From Pseudomonas mohnii (GTDB lineage Bacteria > Pseudomonadota > Gammaproteobacteria > Pseudomonadales > Pseudomonadaceae): 64,000 nucleotides of DNA. Under the pieces are notes generated by a model. That model was not told the origin of the DNA, ran no database searches, and saw nothing but the letters and a program-made list of their open reading frames with translations. A program made the translations under genes and the position numbers. Positions 25,752 to 35,913 of the stretch are shown piece by piece. Every line of letters begins with the position of its first letter. Within the stretch, counting starts at the first letter, position 1. The stretch covers positions 3,953,501-4,017,500 of the forward strand of contig NZ_FNRV01000001.1 in the NCBI RefSeq assembly GCF_900105115.1, given 5' to 3'.

Positions 25752-26372
25752 ATGGCTCGTTACATTGGTCCAAAATGCAAACTCGCTCGTCGCGAAGGCA
25801 CCGATCTCTTCCTGAAGAGCGGCGTGCGCGCGATCGAATCGAAGTGCAACATTGAAGCAGCACCTGGTATCCACGGTCAGCGCCGCGGTCGCCAGTCCGA
25901 TTACGGCACCCAACTGCGTGAAAAGCAGAAGGTCCGTCGTATCTACGGCGTTCTCGAGCGTCAATTCAGCGGCTACTACAAAGAAGCTGCTGGCAAGAAA
26001 GGCGCAACTGGCGAAAACCTGTTGCAACTGCTCGAATGCCGTCTGGACAACGTTGTATACCGTATGGGCTTTGGTTCGACTCGTGCCGAATCCCGCCAAC
26101 TGGTATCGCACAAGTCGATCAGCGTAAACGGTCAGACCGTTAACGTACCGTCCTACCAGGTTCGTGCTGGTGACGTGGTCGCTGTTCGCGAGAAAGCAAA
26201 AAATCAACTTCGCATTGTCCAAGCTCTCGATCTGTGTGCCCAACGTGGCCGCGTAGAATGGGTAGAAGTAGACACTGAGAAGAAGTCGGGCGTTTTCAAG
26301 AACGTTCCAGCTCGCAGTGATCTGTCCGCCGACATCAACGAAAGCCTGATTGTCGAGCTCTACTCCAAGTAA
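25752..26372 (+). CDS. rpsD: 30S ribosomal protein S4
   Basis: S4, 206 residues, initiates 16S 5'-domain assembly and, in E. coli, represses the alpha operon. It begins [16 protein letters not shown]; the S4 RNA-binding domain ([20 protein letters not shown]) occupies the second half. It precedes rpoA by 22 bp. Confidence 0.98.
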   Translation: MARYIGPKCKLARREGTDLFLKSGVRAIESKCNIEAAPGIHGQRRGRQSDYGTQLREKQKVRRIYGVLERQFSGYYKEAAGKKGATGENLLQLLECRLDNVVYRMGFGSTRAESRQLVSHKSISVNGQTVNVPSYQVRAGDVVAVREKAKNQLRIVQALDLCAQRGRVEWVEVDTEKKSGVFKNVPARSDLSADINESLIVELYSK

Positions 26373-26394
26373 GGGCTAGAAAATAGGTGCATCC

Positions 26395-27396
26395 ATGCAG
26401 ATTTCGGTAAATGAGTTCCTGACACCCCGCCACATTGATGTGCAGGTTGTCAGTCCAACCCGCGCCAAGATCACTCTCGAGCCTCTCGAGCGTGGCTTTG
26501 GCCACACCCTGGGCAACGCGCTGCGCCGCATCCTGTTGTCCTCAATGCCCGGCTGTGCAGTAGTCGAGGCCGAGATTGACGGTGTGCTCCACGAGTACAG
26601 CGCCATCGAAGGTGTACAGGAAGACGTAATTGAAATCCTGTTGAACCTTAAAGGTCTGGCTATCAAGCTGCACGGCCGTGACGAAGTTACGCTGACCTTG
26701 TCGAAGAAGGGTTCGGGGGTGGTTACCGCTGCCGATATTCAGCTGGATCATGATGTCGAGATCGTTAACCCCGATCACGTAATCGCTAACCTGGCGTCTA
26801 ACGGCGCCCTGAACATGAAGCTCGTCGTAGCTCGTGGTCGTGGTTATGAACCGGCAGACTCGCGTCAGAGCGATGAAGACGAAAGCCGCAGCATTGGTCG
26901 CTTGCAGCTTGACTCTTCGTTCAGCCCGGTTCGCCGTATCGCATACGTGGTGGAAAACGCCCGTGTCGAACAGCGTACTAACCTGGACAAGCTGGTTATT
27001 GATCTGGAAACCAACGGTACTCTGGATCCTGAAGAGGCTATCCGCCGCGCTGCAACCATCCTGCAACAGCAGTTGGCTGCGTTCGTCGACCTCAAAGGTG
27101 ACAGCGAACCAGTGGTAATCGAGCAAGAAGACGAGATCGATCCGATCCTGCTTCGCCCGGTTGACGATCTGGAACTGACTGTACGTTCGGCTAACTGCCT
27201 TAAGGCGGAAAACATCTACTACATCGGTGACCTGATTCAGCGTACCGAAGTAGAGCTGTTGAAGACTCCGAACCTGGGCAAGAAATCCTTGACTGAAATC
27301 AAGGACGTTCTGGCCTCCCGCGGTCTGTCCCTCGGCATGCGCCTCGACAACTGGCCGCCTGCAAGTCTTAAGAAGGACGACAAGGCGACTGCCTGA
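26395..27396 (+). CDS. rpoA: DNA-directed RNA polymerase subunit alpha
   Basis: Alpha, 333 residues, dimerises to nucleate the polymerase and contacts activators and UP elements. The N-terminal domain contains [21 protein letters not shown]; a linker around residues 235-245 leads to the C-terminal domain with [20 protein letters not shown] and the DNA-contacting [16 protein letters not shown]. It sits inside the alpha operon, as in most Proteobacteria. Confidence 0.99.
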   Translation: MQISVNEFLTPRHIDVQVVSPTRAKITLEPLERGFGHTLGNALRRILLSSMPGCAVVEAEIDGVLHEYSAIEGVQEDVIEILLNLKGLAIKLHGRDEVTLTLSKKGSGVVTAADIQLDHDVEIVNPDHVIANLASNGALNMKLVVARGRGYEPADSRQSDEDESRSIGRLQLDSSFSPVRRIAYVVENARVEQRTNLDKLVIDLETNGTLDPEEAIRRAATILQQQLAAFVDLKGDSEPVVIEQEDEIDPILLRPVDDLELTVRSANCLKAENIYYIGDLIQRTEVELLKTPNLGKKSLTEIKDVLASRGLSLGMRLDNWPPASLKKDDKATA

Positions 27397-27438
27397 TCGT
27401 CGTAATCACCGAACGTAGTGTTTGGTAAGGAATGAACC

Positions 27439-27825
27439 ATGCGTCATCGTAAAAGTGGTCGTCACCTCAGCCGCACCAGCTCGCACCGCAAGGCCATGTT
27501 CCAGAACATGGCGGTGTCGCTGTTCGAGCACGAGCTGATCAAAACTACTCTGCCAAAAGCCAAAGAACTGCGTCGCGTTGCTGAGCCGCTGATCACTCTG
27601 GCCAAGACAGACAGCCTGGCTAACCGCCGTCTGGCTTTCGACCGTACTCGTTCGAAAGCTATCGTTGGTAAGCTCTTCAACGACCTGGGCAAGCGTTACG
27701 CTACCCGTGAGGGTGGCTACCTGCGCATCCTCAAGTGCGGTTTCCGCGCTGGCGACAACGCGCCTATGGCGTACGTCGAGTTGGTTGATCGTGCTGTCGG
27801 CGGTGAAGCTGTATCCGCTGAGTAA
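27439..27825 (+). CDS. rplQ: 50S ribosomal protein L17
   Basis: L17, 128 residues, is the last gene of the alpha operon. [20 protein letters not shown] and the [21 protein letters not shown] segment are typical. A strong intrinsic terminator follows within 25 bp. Confidence 0.98.
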   Translation: MRHRKSGRHLSRTSSHRKAMFQNMAVSLFEHELIKTTLPKAKELRRVAEPLITLAKTDSLANRRLAFDRTRSKAIVGKLFNDLGKRYATREGGYLRILKCGFRAGDNAPMAYVELVDRAVGGEAVSAE

Positions 27826-27846
27826 GACGTCAGTCTGAAACAAGGA

Positions 27847-27870
27847 ACCGGGCCCAGTGCCCGGTTTTTT
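27847..27870 (+). terminator. Intrinsic terminator after rplQ
   Basis: ACCGGGC and GCCCGGT pair (27847-27853 with 27859-27865) and six Ts follow. It ends the 27-kb ribosomal supercluster. Confidence 0.9.
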
Positions 27871-27964
27871 GTGCCTGTAAGAAATGCGCTCTGCGTACAA
27901 GCTTCAATCCTTTCCGGTCGGCACTATAAGTGTGGGTTGATCATTAGTAATTTTCTATCGATGT

Positions 27965-27986
27965 CCACAAGTTAATGAATTTGTGG
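27965..27986. promoter_or_regulatory. Inverted repeat in the katA promoter region
   Basis: CCACAA (27965-27970) and TTGTGG (27981-27986) are exact complements across a 10-bp centre that is itself partly symmetrical. It lies about 80-95 bp upstream of katA. A nearby TTAG-N7-CTAT (about 27945-27959) resembles half an OxyR site but the second half is poor. The protein that binds is unknown. Confidence 0.35.
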
Positions 27987-28061
27987 CTGTCATGATGATG
28001 ATCAATACTTCCCGCCAAGCCGATTACCCGGCAGTTCAAGACTGAAAAAGGAAGAGTTCGC

Positions 28062-29516
28062 ATGAGCCAAAATAAAACACTGACTACCGCCAGTGGCGCT
28101 CCTGTCGCCGATAATCAGAATTCCCGTTCAGCCGGCCCGCGGGGCCCGCTGCTGCTCGACGATTTTCACCTGATCGAGAAACTCGCCCACTTCAACCGAG
28201 AAAACATCCCTGAACGACGTGTGCACGCCAAAGGTTCGGGTGCGTACGGTACGTTTACCGTGACTCGCGACATTACTCAGTTCACCAGCGCCAAGCTGTT
28301 TGAAACAGTGGGTAAACAAACGCCGACCTTTTTGCGGTTTTCCACCGTTGGCGGTGAGCGCGGTTCGGCGGACACCGAGCGCGATCCACGCGGTTTCGCG
28401 TTGAAGTTCTACACCGAGGAAGGAAACTGGGACATTGTTGGCAACAACACACCAGTGTTCTTCATCCGCGATCCGCTCAAATTCCCGGACTTTATCCATA
28501 CGCAAAAGCGGCTGCCGCAAAGCAATCTCAAAAGCGCGCAGGCGATGTGGGACTTCTGGTCCCACTCTCCTGAAGCGCTGCACCAGGTCACGATCCTGTT
28601 TTCCGATCGAGGCATTCCTGACGGCTATCGTCATATGCACGGCTTCGGCAGTCACACGTACAGCTTGATCAATGCCAGTGGCGAGCGCCACTGGGTCAAG
28701 TGGCACTACAAGACTCGACAAGGGATCAAGAACCTGGCGCCGGCAGAAGCTGCGCGCCTCGCGGGTACTGATCCGGATTACGCTCAGCGTGATCTGTTCA
28801 GCGCCATCGAGCGTGGCGACTTCCCGAAATGGCGTGTGTGTATCCAGATCATGACCGAGGCACAAGCTGCCGCGCATTATGAGAACCCGTTCGACGTGAC
28901 CAAGACTTGGTCGCAGAAAGAGTTTCCGCTGATTGAAGTCGGCGAGTTGGAGCTCAATCGCAACCCGCTCAACTATTTCGCGGAAGTCGAGCAAGCGGCA
29001 TTCGGCCCAAGCAATATGGTACCGGGGGTTGGCCTGTCGCCAGACCGGATGCTACAGGGGCGCGTTTTCGCTTATGCCGATGCTCACCGCTACCGTGTCG
29101 GCACCAATCACCAACAATTGCCGGTTAACGCTCCACGTAGCCCGGTTAACAGCTATCAGCGCGATGGATCGATGGCGTTTGGCACCAATGGCGGTGCAGC
29201 ACCCAACTACGAACCGAACAGTTATGTCGAATCGCCTAAACAAGCACCTCGTTACGCTGAGCCTGCGCTAGCGTTAAGCGGTTCGGCCGATCGCTACGAT
29301 CACCGCAAAGATACCGATTACTACAGTCATGCCGGTGCGCTGTTTCGCTTGATGAGCGATCAGCAGAAAGCATTGTTGGTCGGTAACATCGCCGGTGCGA
29401 TGGGAGGTGTATCCAGTGATGTGGTTGATCGTCAATTGCAGCATTTCTACAAGGCCGATCCGGCGTATGGAGAAGCAATCGCGAAGCTGCTCGACGTACA
29501 GCTTAACGAAGTCTAA
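28062..29516 (+). CDS. katA: Monofunctional haem catalase (KatA type)
   Basis: Converts hydrogen peroxide to water and oxygen in the cytoplasm. The 484-residue length is that of the small-subunit clade. The catalytic His55 ([12 protein letters not shown]) and Asn128 ([11 protein letters not shown]) are present, and the proximal haem Tyr lies in the [14 protein letters not shown] motif near residue 340. No signal peptide is visible. It lies next to a ferritin gene, as in P. aeruginosa, linking peroxide removal to iron storage. A terminator follows, so it is probably transcribed alone. Confidence 0.97.
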   Translation: MSQNKTLTTASGAPVADNQNSRSAGPRGPLLLDDFHLIEKLAHFNRENIPERRVHAKGSGAYGTFTVTRDITQFTSAKLFETVGKQTPTFLRFSTVGGERGSADTERDPRGFALKFYTEEGNWDIVGNNTPVFFIRDPLKFPDFIHTQKRLPQSNLKSAQAMWDFWSHSPEALHQVTILFSDRGIPDGYRHMHGFGSHTYSLINASGERHWVKWHYKTRQGIKNLAPAEAARLAGTDPDYAQRDLFSAIERGDFPKWRVCIQIMTEAQAAAHYENPFDVTKTWSQKEFPLIEVGELELNRNPLNYFAEVEQAAFGPSNMVPGVGLSPDRMLQGRVFAYADAHRYRVGTNHQQLPVNAPRSPVNSYQRDGSMAFGTNGGAAPNYEPNSYVESPKQAPRYAEPALALSGSADRYDHRKDTDYYSHAGALFRLMSDQQKALLVGNIAGAMGGVSSDVVDRQLQHFYKADPAYGEAIAKLLDVQLNEV

Positions 29517-29527
29517 ATGAGAAGCAG

Positions 29528-29552
29528 AACCGCCCTTGATTGGGCGGTTTTT
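29528..29552 (+). terminator. Intrinsic terminator after katA
   Basis: AACCGCCC and GGGCGGTT (29528-29535 with 29542-29549) form a hairpin followed by a T-run, 11 bp after the katA stop codon. Confidence 0.88.
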
Positions 29553-29665
29553 GCGTCATTTAAACCACTTTTCTCAGAATATCTTCTACTTTGTTGCGCC
29601 CGGCGAGTGACGTTATGTTCAGCTTGGTTCAAACTACAGACTTTCAAGCAGGGAGATGTAGGGCG

Positions 29666-30130
29666 ATGCAAGGCCACCCAGACGTTATCGATTACCTCAA
29701 CACGTTGCTGACCGGCGAATTGGCCGCGCGTGATCAATATTTCGTCCATTCGCGGATGTATGAGGACTGGGGATTCACCAAGCTCTACGAACGAATCAAT
29801 CACGAAATGGAAGAAGAAGCCGGTCACGCCGATGCGTTGATGCGGCGGATCCTGATGCTGGAAGGCACGCCACGCATGCGTCCGGACGATCTCGATGTGG
29901 GCACTACAGTGCCTGAGATGCTCGAGGCTGATCTGCGTCTTGAGTACAAGGTCCGCGCAGCACTGTGCAAAGGTATCGAGCTTTGCGAGCAGCACAAGGA
30001 TTACGTCAGTCGCGAAATCTTGCGTATTCAGCTCAATGACACCGAAGAAGATCACACGTACTGGCTGGAAAAGCAGTTGGGTCTGATCAAGTTGATCGGT
30101 CTCGAGAACTACCTGCATTCGCACACCTGA
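29666..30130 (+). CDS. ftnA: Bacterial ferritin, bfrA/ftnA type (no haem ligand)
   Basis: A 154-residue four-helix ferritin that oxidises and stores iron in a 24-mer. Ferroxidase ligands are visible: Glu18, Glu51, His54, Glu93, Glu127 and His130. The position equal to the haem-binding Met52 of true bacterioferritins is Ala, so despite overall Bfr resemblance this subunit should not bind haem, matching the P. aeruginosa protein first named BfrA and later FtnA. The ATG at 29666 ([15 protein letters not shown]) is the family start; a longer frame from 29591 adds unconserved residues. Confidence 0.93.
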   Translation: MQGHPDVIDYLNTLLTGELAARDQYFVHSRMYEDWGFTKLYERINHEMEEEAGHADALMRRILMLEGTPRMRPDDLDVGTTVPEMLEADLRLEYKVRAALCKGIELCEQHKDYVSREILRIQLNDTEEDHTYWLEKQLGLIKLIGLENYLHSHT

Positions 30131-30144
30131 TTGCAGCGGATATC

Positions 30145-30183
30145 AAAAAGCCCCTGTCACTGATGAAGTGACAGGGGCTTTTT
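30145..30183. terminator. Bidirectional terminator between ftnA and uvrA
   Basis: A long perfect stem (30145-30161 with 30167-30183, GATGA loop) begins with five As and ends with five Ts, so it can stop transcription from both converging genes. Confidence 0.93.
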
Positions 30184-30195
30184 CTTTTTGCGGGC

Positions 30196-33030
30196 TCAGG
30201 CCCGATCGCGTTCCAGCAGCGGTTTCAGGTAGAAGCCGGTGTGAGACTGTTTCATCTCTGCAACTTCCTCCGGTGTGCCGACGGCAATGATTTGGCCGCC
30301 CTTGGACCCGCCTTCAGGCCCCAGGTCCACCAACCAGTCAGCGGTCTTGATCACGTCCAGGTTGTGCTCGATCACTACGACCGTGTTGCCGTGGTCGCGC
30401 AGTCTATGCAACACGTCGAGCAATTGCTGGATATCTGCGAAGTGCAGGCCCGTGGTCGGCTCGTCCAGGATGTACAGGGTCTTGCCCGTGTCGCGCTTGG
30501 ACAGTTCGCGGGACAGTTTCACCCGCTGTGCTTCGCCACCGGACAGCGTGGTCGCCGATTGCCCCAGCTTGATGTAAGACAGGCCGACATCCATCAGCGT
30601 CTGCAGCTTGCGCGCCAGTGCCGGCACGGCGTCGAAGAACTCCCGCGCTTCCTCGATGGTCATCTCGAGGGTTTCGTGGATGCTCTTGCCCTTGTACTTG
30701 ATCTCCAGGGTTTCGCGGTTGTAGCGCTTGCTCTTGCACACGTCACAAGGAACGTAGATGTCCGGCAGGAAGTGCATTTCCACCTTGATCAGGCCATCGC
30801 CCTGGCAGGCCTCGCAGCGTCCGCCCTTCACGTTGAAGGAGAAGCGCCCTGGCCCATAACCACGGGAGCGGGACTCCGGCACGCCGGCGAACAGCTCGCG
30901 AATCGGCGTGAACAACCCGGTGTAGGTCGCCGGGTTGGAACGCGGCGTACGACCAATCGGGCTCTGGTCGATATCGACGACCTTGTCCAGGTGTTCCAGA
31001 CCCTTGATGCTGTCGTGTGCGGCGGCTTCCAGTGTGGTCGCGCCGTTAAGTGCCGTGGCGCTCAGGGGAAACAGCGTGTTGTTGATCAGGGTCGATTTGC
31101 CTGAGCCGGATACACCGGTCACACAGGTCAGCAGCCCGATCGGAATCTCGAGGTCGACGTTGCGCAAATTGTTGCCGCGAGCGCCCTTGAGCGATAGCGA
31201 CAGCTTCTTGTTGCGCGGCGTACGTTTGGCCGGCACCTCGATCTTCACCCGACCCGACAGGTACTTGCCCGTCAGCGAGTCTGGGTGAGCCATGACTTCG
31301 GCCGGCGTGCCTTCGGCAACGATATGCCCGCCATGAACCCCGGCGCCCGGGCCGATATCCACCACGTAGTCAGCCAGGCGAATCGCATCTTCGTCGTGCT
31401 CGACCACGATCACCGTGTTACCGATGTCCCGCAGGTGCTTGAGGGTGCCGAGCAGTCGGTCGTTGTCGCGTTGGTGCAAGCCAATCGACGGCTCGTCGAG
31501 GATGTACAGGACACCCACCAGGCCGGCACCGATCTGGCTGGCCAGGCGAATACGCTGGGCCTCACCACCGGACAAGGTGTCGGCGCTGCGATCCAGCGAC
31601 AGGTAATCAAGACCAACGTTGACGAGGAACTGCAGACGCTCGCGGATTTCCTTGAGGATCTTGTCGGCGATTTCCCCACGACGTCCGGTGAGCTTGAGCT
31701 CGCCGAAGTAGTCGCAGGCATCGCCGATGGGCAGGTTGGTCACCGCCGGCAGGGTTTTCTCGCCGACCCATACATGCCGCGCCTCACGCCGCAGACGGGT
31801 GCCGCGGCAGTCCGGGCAGGCCTGGGTGCTTAAGAACTTGGCCAGCTCTTCGCGCACTGAAGCCGATTCGGTTTCGCGGTAGCGGCGTTCCAGGTTCGGC
31901 ACGATGCCTTCGAACGGGTGCGAACGCTTGACGATGTCGCCACGGTCGTTCAGGTATTTGAAGTCGACGTTTTGCGAGCCGCTACCGTGCAGGATGAACT
32001 TCTGCTGGTCGCCAGGCAGTTCGTTGAACGGCACTTCGAGGCTGAACTTGTAGTGCGAGGCCAGCGAGCCGAGCATCTGGAAGTAATAGACGTTGCGTCG
32101 ATCCCAGCCGCGAATTGCGCCTTCGGCCAGGGTCAACTCGCCATTGACCAGTCGCTTGATGTCGAAAAACTGCTTCACACCCAGGCCATCACACGTCGGG
32201 CAGGCGCCGGCCGGGTTGTTGAAGGAGAACAGCTTGGGTTCGAGCTCGCTGATGGCGTGGCCGCAAATCGGGCAGGCGAAGCGCGCGGAGAAGATCATCT
32301 CTTCACCCGGCTCATCGTCCATCGGTGCGACCAGAGCGATGCCATCCGCCAGCTTCAGCGCAGTCTCGAAGGATTCGGCCAGGCGTTGCTGCAGATCGGC
32401 GCGGACCTTGAAGCGGTCGACCACCACATCGATGGAATGCTTCTTTTGTTTGTCGAGCTTGGGCGCTTCGTCCAGCTCATACAGCTTGCCGTTGATCCGG
32501 GCACGCACGAAGCCCTGGGCGCGCAGCTCTTCGAACACCGAAAGGTGCTCGCCTTTGCGCTCGCGAATGACCGGGGCCAGCAGCATGAGCTTGCTGCCCT
32601 CCGGTTGCGCCAGAACCAGGTCGACCATCTGGCTGACGGTCTGTGCCTCAAGCGGGATGTCGTGATCCGGACAGCGCGGAATGCCCACGCGTGCATAAAG
32701 CAGGCGCAGGTAGTCGTAGATTTCGGTGATGGTGCCGACCGTCGAGCGCGGGTTGTGCGAGGTCGACTTCTGTTCGATGGAGATGGCCGGCGAAAGGCCT
32801 TCGATGGTGTCGACATCGGGCTTTTCCATCATCGACAGGAACTGGCGGGCGTAGGCCGACAATGATTCGACGTAGCGGCGCTGGCCTTCGGCGTAGAGCG
32901 TATCGAAAGCCAGGGATGACTTGCCGGAGCCGGACAGGCCGGTGATGACGATCAGCTTGTCCCTTGGCAGGGTCAGGTCGATATTCTTCAGGTTGTGGGT
33001 TCGAGCCCCACGAATCAGGATCTTGTCCAA
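30196..33030 (-). CDS. uvrA: Excinuclease ABC subunit A
   Basis: The damage-sensing ATPase of nucleotide excision repair, 944 residues. Two ABC modules are visible: Walker [10 protein letters not shown] near residue 32 and GVSGSGKST near 640, each with an LSGGEAQR signature. Zinc modules include CPICG near 255 and CEACQGDG...CDVC near 740. I place the start at the TTG at 33030 ([16 protein letters not shown]) with GAGG eight bases upstream; an upstream frame reaches 33102 but is unconserved. I found no clear LexA box upstream. Confidence 0.98.
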   Translation of the reverse strand: MDKILIRGARTHNLKNIDLTLPRDKLIVITGLSGSGKSSLAFDTLYAEGQRRYVESLSAYARQFLSMMEKPDVDTIEGLSPAISIEQKSTSHNPRSTVGTITEIYDYLRLLYARVGIPRCPDHDIPLEAQTVSQMVDLVLAQPEGSKLMLLAPVIRERKGEHLSVFEELRAQGFVRARINGKLYELDEAPKLDKQKKHSIDVVVDRFKVRADLQQRLAESFETALKLADGIALVAPMDDEPGEEMIFSARFACPICGHAISELEPKLFSFNNPAGACPTCDGLGVKQFFDIKRLVNGELTLAEGAIRGWDRRNVYYFQMLGSLASHYKFSLEVPFNELPGDQQKFILHGSGSQNVDFKYLNDRGDIVKRSHPFEGIVPNLERRYRETESASVREELAKFLSTQACPDCRGTRLRREARHVWVGEKTLPAVTNLPIGDACDYFGELKLTGRRGEIADKILKEIRERLQFLVNVGLDYLSLDRSADTLSGGEAQRIRLASQIGAGLVGVLYILDEPSIGLHQRDNDRLLGTLKHLRDIGNTVIVVEHDEDAIRLADYVVDIGPGAGVHGGHIVAEGTPAEVMAHPDSLTGKYLSGRVKIEVPAKRTPRNKKLSLSLKGARGNNLRNVDLEIPIGLLTCVTGVSGSGKSTLINNTLFPLSATALNGATTLEAAAHDSIKGLEHLDKVVDIDQSPIGRTPRSNPATYTGLFTPIRELFAGVPESRSRGYGPGRFSFNVKGGRCEACQGDGLIKVEMHFLPDIYVPCDVCKSKRYNRETLEIKYKGKSIHETLEMTIEEAREFFDAVPALARKLQTLMDVGLSYIKLGQSATTLSGGEAQRVKLSRELSKRDTGKTLYILDEPTTGLHFADIQQLLDVLHRLRDHGNTVVVIEHNLDVIKTADWLVDLGPEGGSKGGQIIAVGTPEEVAEMKQSHTGFYLKPLLERDRA

Positions 33031-33221
33031 AGTGGCCTCGCTTGGCGGGCGTCGAAAACGTAAGAGTATACGGCCAAATACTGGATGGATGCACACTATC
33101 AAATGACGGGAGTATTGGCTTACATGAAGAGTCTGTCAGATGAGCGCGTCAAAGCGTCGCGATATACCCCGCCAATCGATGGGACTGGTAGAATCGCCGC
33201 CGGTTCACATGAGGTTTTTCC

Positions 33222-34619
33222 ATGCACGATCCCCACAGCGAACGCATGAGTGGCAGCGAGACCCGCGCGGCGAGTGGTCTGGCCCTGGTGTTCGCCTTCC
33301 GTATGCTTGGCATGTTCATGGTGTTGCCGGTATTGGCGACCTATGGGATGGACCTGGCGGGAGCGACCCCGGCCCTTATCGGGCTGGCGATTGGCGCTTA
33401 CGGCCTGACCCAGGCGATTTTCCAGATTCCTTTCGGTTTCATTTCCGACCGCATCGGTCGCCGCCCGGTCATTTATCTCGGTTTGATTATCTTTGCGCTG
33501 GGCAGTCTGCTGGCCGCCAACGCCGATTCGATCTGGGGCGTGATCGCCGGACGTATCCTCCAGGGGGCCGGAGCGATTTCCGCCGCAGTCATGGCATTGT
33601 TGTCAGATCTGACCCGCGAGCAGCATCGGACCAAGGCCATGGCCATGATTGGCATGACGATTGGCCTGTCGTTTGCCGTCGCCATGGTGGTCGGACCTTT
33701 GCTGACGCGCGCTTTCGGCCTGACCGGATTGTTCCTCGCCACCGGTGGCATGGCGCTGTTCGGCATTGTGATCGTGATGTTCATGGTGCCGCGTGCCACC
33801 GGGCCATTGCAGCATCGTGAATCCGGTGTCGCACGCCAGGCGCTGATTCCGACGCTCAAGCACCCGGACCTGCTGCGTCTGGACCTGGGCATCTTTGTGT
33901 TGCACGCGATGTTGATGTCGAGTTTCGTTGCGTTGCCCCTGGCCCTGGTCGAAAAAGCCGGGCTGCCTAAAGAGCAGCACTGGTGGGTCTATCTGACCGC
34001 GCTGCTGATTTCCTTCTTCGCCATGATTCCGTTCATTATCTACGGCGAGAAAAAACGCAAAATGAAACGAGTTTTGTTGGGCGCGGTACTGACGCTGATG
34101 CTCACTGAGCTATTCTTCTGGCAGTTCGGCGACAGCTTGCGGGCTCTGGTGATCGGGACGGTGGTGTTCTTCACTGCGTTCAATCTGCTGGAAGCTTCGT
34201 TGCCGTCGCTGATCAGCAAGGTTTCACCGGCTGGCGGCAAGGGCACGGCCATGGGGGTGTATTCCACCAGCCAGTTCCTCGGTTCGGCACTGGGCGGCAT
34301 ACTCGGCGGCTGGTTGTTCCAGCATGGCGGTTTGTCGGTTGTGTTCCTGGGATGCGCCGGTCTGGCTGCCCTCTGGCTGGCCTTTGCTGTTACCATGCGC
34401 GAACCTCCCTACGTCACGAGCCTGCGCTTGCCGTTGTCGCCCGAGGCGATCCGCGAAGCGGGTCTGGTTGAGCGCCTGAAGGCGGTCGTAGGGGTAACAG
34501 ATGCAGTGATCGTCGCTGATGAAGCGGCCATTTACATCAAATTGGACACCGAACTATTGGATCGCACCACCCTTGAGCGCCTGGTGAATAGCCCGGCCGA
34601 GGCAGCGTGCGTAGCCTAG
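33222..34619 (+). CDS. MFS transporter, YajR-like
   Basis: A 465-residue inner-membrane transporter with 12 hydrophobic segments and the MFS motif A loop GFISDRIGRRPV after helix 2. After the last helix it carries an extra cytoplasmic domain of about 65 residues (VVGVTDAVIVADEAAIYIKL) resembling the ferredoxin-like YAM domain of E. coli YajR. The substrate is unknown; the family is usually grouped with drug/proton antiporters. It lies between uvrA (divergent) and ssb, whose ribosome site overlaps this gene's stop. Confidence 0.85.
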   Translation: MHDPHSERMSGSETRAASGLALVFAFRMLGMFMVLPVLATYGMDLAGATPALIGLAIGAYGLTQAIFQIPFGFISDRIGRRPVIYLGLIIFALGSLLAANADSIWGVIAGRILQGAGAISAAVMALLSDLTREQHRTKAMAMIGMTIGLSFAVAMVVGPLLTRAFGLTGLFLATGGMALFGIVIVMFMVPRATGPLQHRESGVARQALIPTLKHPDLLRLDLGIFVLHAMLMSSFVALPLALVEKAGLPKEQHWWVYLTALLISFFAMIPFIIYGEKKRKMKRVLLGAVLTLMLTELFFWQFGDSLRALVIGTVVFFTAFNLLEASLPSLISKVSPAGGKGTAMGVYSTSQFLGSALGGILGGWLFQHGGLSVVFLGCAGLAALWLAFAVTMREPPYVTSLRLPLSPEAIREAGLVERLKAVVGVTDAVIVADEAAIYIKLDTELLDRTTLERLVNSPAEAACVA

Positions 34620-34628
34620 GAGAACGTA

Positions 34629-35144
34629 ATGGCCCGTGGGGTTAACAAAGTCATATTGGTCGGCACTTGCGGCCAGGATCCTGAAGTTCGCTACCTGCCA
34701 AACGGTAACGCCGTGACCAACCTGAGTCTGGCGACCAGCGAGCAGTGGACTGACAAGCAAACCGGTCAGAAAGTCGAAAAGACCGAATGGCACCGTGTGT
34801 CGATGTTCGGCAAAGTTGCAGAGATCGCTGGCGAGTACCTGCGTAAAGGTTCGCAGGTGTACATCGAAGGCAAGCTGCAGACCCGCGAGTGGGAAAAAGA
34901 CGGCATCAAGCGTTACACCACCGAAATCGTCGTCGACATGCAAGGCACCATGCAACTGCTGGGCGGCCGTCCACAGGGCGACCAGCAAGGCCAGGGCGGC
35001 GGTAACAACTACCAGCAATCCGCTCCGCGCCAGCAGGCTCCACGTCCTGCACCGCAACAGCAGCCACAGCGTCCGGCACCGCAACAAGCCGCGCCGCAAC
35101 CGGCACCGGATTTCGACAGCTTTGATGACGATATTCCGTTCTGA
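34629..35144 (+). CDS. ssb: Single-stranded DNA-binding protein
   Basis: SSB, 171 residues, coats single-stranded DNA in replication, repair and recombination. The OB fold ([22 protein letters not shown]) occupies residues 1-110. A Gln/Pro-rich linker follows and the tail is DDDIPF, the partner-recruiting tip. It begins nine bases after the MFS stop and may be co-transcribed, though an own promoter inside the MFS gene is possible. Confidence 0.98.
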   Translation: MARGVNKVILVGTCGQDPEVRYLPNGNAVTNLSLATSEQWTDKQTGQKVEKTEWHRVSMFGKVAEIAGEYLRKGSQVYIEGKLQTREWEKDGIKRYTTEIVVDMQGTMQLLGGRPQGDQQGQGGGNNYQQSAPRQQAPRPAPQQQPQRPAPQQAAPQPAPDFDSFDDDIPF

Positions 35145-35173
35145 CAAGCCGCTTCACCCGCTCTAAATACAAA

Positions 35174-35204
35174 GGCCCGGCGCTCACAGCGTCGGGCCTT
35201 TTTT
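35174..35204 (+). terminator. Intrinsic terminator after ssb
   Basis: GGCCCGGCGC pairs with GCGTCGGGCC (35174-35183 with 35189-35198, one G-T) and six Ts follow. Confidence 0.9.
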
Positions 35205-35253
35205 GTGGGCGTCGGATTGATCAATCCGTCACCAGGCGTGGCAAGCTCCGGTC

Positions 35254-35811
35254 CTAGCCCTGGCTGGCAGACAGGAACTCGTCAGTGGAAATCACCTTGG
35301 CGTAGGCAAAACCCAAGGCTGACATAAAGGCCGCATGCACCTGGGCCGCCGGAACGGTCAGGCCGTTGAACTCCAGATCACGGGAAGCGCAGGCGTCGTG
35401 GATCACCGTGACGCTATAGCCAAGGTCGTTGGCGGCACGGGTGATACCGTCGATGCACATGTGGCTCATGCTGCCGACGACCACCAGTTCCTTGATGCCT
35501 TGTTCGTCGAGGATCGACTGCAGTTCAGTTTCGCGGAACGAGTTGACGAAGTGCTTGAGTACCACCGGCTCATCGGCACGGTTGAGAACGTTGGGGTGCA
35601 ACTTCGCGCCTTCGGAGCCAGGGGTGAAAAACGGTGCTTCTTCGGACGTGAATTCGTGGCGGATATGCACCACTGAATCACCAGCGTCGCGGAAGGCTTT
35701 GAGCAGGCGGACCGCGTTGTCTGCCGCGGCATCGGCGCCGACCAGCGGCCACTTGCCTTGGGGGAAGTAGTCGTTTTGGATATCGACTAGGATGAGTGCT
35801 TGCTTGGCCAT
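35254..35811 (-). CDS. Cysteine hydrolase, isochorismatase family
   Basis: A 185-residue cytosolic hydrolase of the isochorismatase-like fold. The catalytic triad is visible as Asp10 (LILVDIQNDYF), Lys86 (VVLKHFVNSF) and Cys119 (GSMSHMCIDG). Family members cleave amides such as nicotinamide, ureidoacrylate or isochorismate; the true substrate cannot be read. The ATG at 35811 is the family start. It is divergent from a GlxA-type regulator 102 bp away, which probably controls it. Confidence 0.88.
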   Translation of the reverse strand: MAKQALILVDIQNDYFPQGKWPLVGADAAADNAVRLLKAFRDAGDSVVHIRHEFTSEEAPFFTPGSEGAKLHPNVLNRADEPVVLKHFVNSFRETELQSILDEQGIKELVVVGSMSHMCIDGITRAANDLGYSVTVIHDACASRDLEFNGLTVPAAQVHAAFMSALGFAYAKVISTDEFLSASQG

Positions 35812-35913
35812 GACTGTTTCCTTGAAGTGCGGGTTGAATGTGGAATCAAGTATTGGTCCAGGCACGTCATCCGGGGATTGGCCGCACCGACAATAGAAGG
35901 GGGAAAACTGACA

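Noticed and set aside
33031..33221. LexA (SOS) box between uvrA and the MFS gene
   Set aside because: The best match, CTGGATGGATGCACAC, lacks the second CAG half-site. SOS control of uvrA cannot be supported from this sequence.
35800..35913. N-terminal extension of the GlxA regulator to 35800
   Set aside because: The extra 38 residues are unlike the family and the ATG at 35914 has a good ribosome site.
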